Below are positions 63,294 to 64,000 of a stretch of 64,000 bases of DNA, in pieces. Each line of letters starts with the position of its first letter. The first letter of the stretch is position 1. The notes under the pieces are model-generated. The model searched no databases, was not told where the DNA came from, and was given only the letters and a program-made list of their open reading frames with translations. A program made the translations under genes and the position numbers. This stretch comes from Variovorax sp. PBL-H6. GTDB lineage: Bacteria; Pseudomonadota; Gammaproteobacteria; Burkholderiales; Burkholderiaceae_C. The stretch is taken from NCBI RefSeq assembly GCF_901827155.1, contig NZ_LR594659.1, positions 4,792,501 to 4,856,500 on the forward strand, read 5' to 3'.

Positions 63294-64000
63294 ATGAACG
63301 ACGACGACACCTATACCTTGACGCGCCGGATTCCAGCCGGCGACAGTTACGACCTCGTGGTGGCAGGCGGCGGCCCGGCAGGCACCGCGGCAGCCGTGTG
63401 CGGCGCGCGGCTGGGCCTCAAGACCTTGCTGGTCGAAGCCACTGGCTGCCTCGGCGGCATGGGCACCTCGGGGCTGGTCGCGTCCTTCGGGCCGGTGGCC
63501 GACGGCGAGCGCATGCTGGTCGGCGGCTTCATGAAGGAGCTGCTCGAAACCATGTGGGCCCAGAAGGCCTTCGGCCAGCACGTAGTGCCCGACTTCCTGA
63601 ACGCCCAGCTCAATCGCTGGGTCCCGTTCAAGCCCGAGCACCTGAAGCGCATCCTCGACGACTTCGCGGTGTCGGCCGGCGTGGAACTGCGCTTCTTCAC
63701 GCGCGTGATCGAGGCCGAGACCCGCGGGCGGCGCGTCGATGGCGTGGTCCTGAGCAACGTGGAGGGACTGCGCTACGTGCGCGCAAGAGCCTTCGTCGAT
63801 GCGACCGGCGACGCTGCGCTCGCCGCACTCGCGGGCGCCGAATGCAAGGTGGTGCTGCGCGATACCGAAACGGTGGCGCCGAGCACGCTGTGCTCGCTGC
63901 TCGGCGGCATGCACTGGGACCATCCGGCCTATGGCAGCGACTGGCACGGGATCGACGAGGTCAAGAACCACACCAAGACCGAGCTGCTCGCCCATGCCAT
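63294..64000 (+). CDS. FAD-dependent oxidoreductase (3' end cut by window edge)
   Basis: The first 235 residues of a flavoprotein of the FAD_oxidored/GIDA-like type. The dinucleotide fold reads SYDLVVAGGGPAGTAAAVCGARLG, followed by LLVEATGCLGGMGTSGL, and a second cofactor region YVRARAFVDATGDAALAALAG. Such proteins oxidise or dehydrogenate small carboxylates or amines; the substrate is unknown. It lies 8 nt after the Bug gene, consistent with uptake and oxidation of one compound. The frame is still open at the right edge, so length is unknown. Confidence 0.9.
   Translation, partial: MNDDDTYTLTRRIPAGDSYDLVVAGGGPAGTAAAVCGARLGLKTLLVEATGCLGGMGTSGLVASFGPVADGERMLVGGFMKELLETMWAQKAFGQHVVPDFLNAQLNRWVPFKPEHLKRILDDFAVSAGVELRFFTRVIEAETRGRRVDGVVLSNVEGLRYVRARAFVDATGDAALAALAGAECKVVLRDTETVAPSTLCSLLGGMHWDHPAYGSDWHGIDEVKNHTKTELLAHA

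Overview
The window is a 64 kb piece of a high-GC betaproteobacterial chromosome, most likely Comamonadaceae (Variovorax or a near relative). This rests on gene content and order, not on a database search: three Bug/TctC-type binding proteins, the ribF-ileS-lspA and rarA-lolA-ftsK-trxB blocks, rpmB-rpmG, a moxR-DUF58-VWA block, and GC-rich palindromic repeats of the kind I recall from this family. No prophage, insertion sequence, CRISPR array, rRNA or integrase is visible. Nearly every gene is intact; only the two edge genes are cut.

Layout. 0-3.4 kb: minus-strand operon yaaA, a 2OG-Fe(II) dioxygenase, an alpha/beta hydrolase and queF, coupled by 4-bp overlaps at two of three junctions. 3.5-7.4 kb: valS, with an intrinsic-terminator-like hairpin against its start codon, then galU. 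7.4-10.3 kb: minus-strand cysM, Nudix, TusA-like and SGNH hydrolase genes. 10.3-14.7 kb: the least conventional stretch, with tRNA-Leu(CAA), a glycine-rich RRM protein, a small coiled-coil protein, two very short ORFs with strong ribosome-binding sites, and a PDZ pseudoprotease paired with a short LuxR-type regulator. 14.7-21.5 kb: an epimerase-like protein, a ferredoxin-type flavin reductase, an orphan Bug protein and livHMGF without its own binding protein. 21.6-28.6 kb: rarA, lolA, ftsK, a CRP-family regulator, divergent trxB, and rpmB-rpmG. 28.7-36.7 kb: lipid metabolism (desaturase, two acyl-CoA dehydrogenases, a lipoprotein hydrolase, a crotonase-fold protein) around rsmB and purN. 36.7-42 kb: HNH endonuclease, ribF-ileS-lspA. 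42-51.5 kb: Na/Pi cotransporter, quinone oxidoreductase, SDR, then eamA-ggt-bug-tctA-tctB. 51.6-55.3 kb: a translationally coupled chain of DNA glycosylase, spermidine-synthase-like protein and GspE, with a lysine-rich repeat protein upstream. 55.4-61.2 kb: tatD, a membrane-anchored trypsin-like protease, moxR-DUF58-VWA and an SDR. 61.3-64 kb: a LysR regulator divergent from a third Bug protein and a truncated FAD oxidoreductase.

Most novel candidates: (1) the cytoplasmic HtrA-fold protein with His and Ser of its triad both replaced by Glu, next to a LuxR regulator with a vestigial receiver; (2) a palindromic repeat apparently inserted in frame into gspE; (3) three places where a hairpin plus T-tract ends within about 25 nt of a start codon (valS, the lipoprotein hydrolase, the DNA glycosylase); (4) two Cys/His-containing small ORFs at 11.8-12.1 kb. 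Start codons were chosen from ribosome-binding sites and family length and remain predictions.
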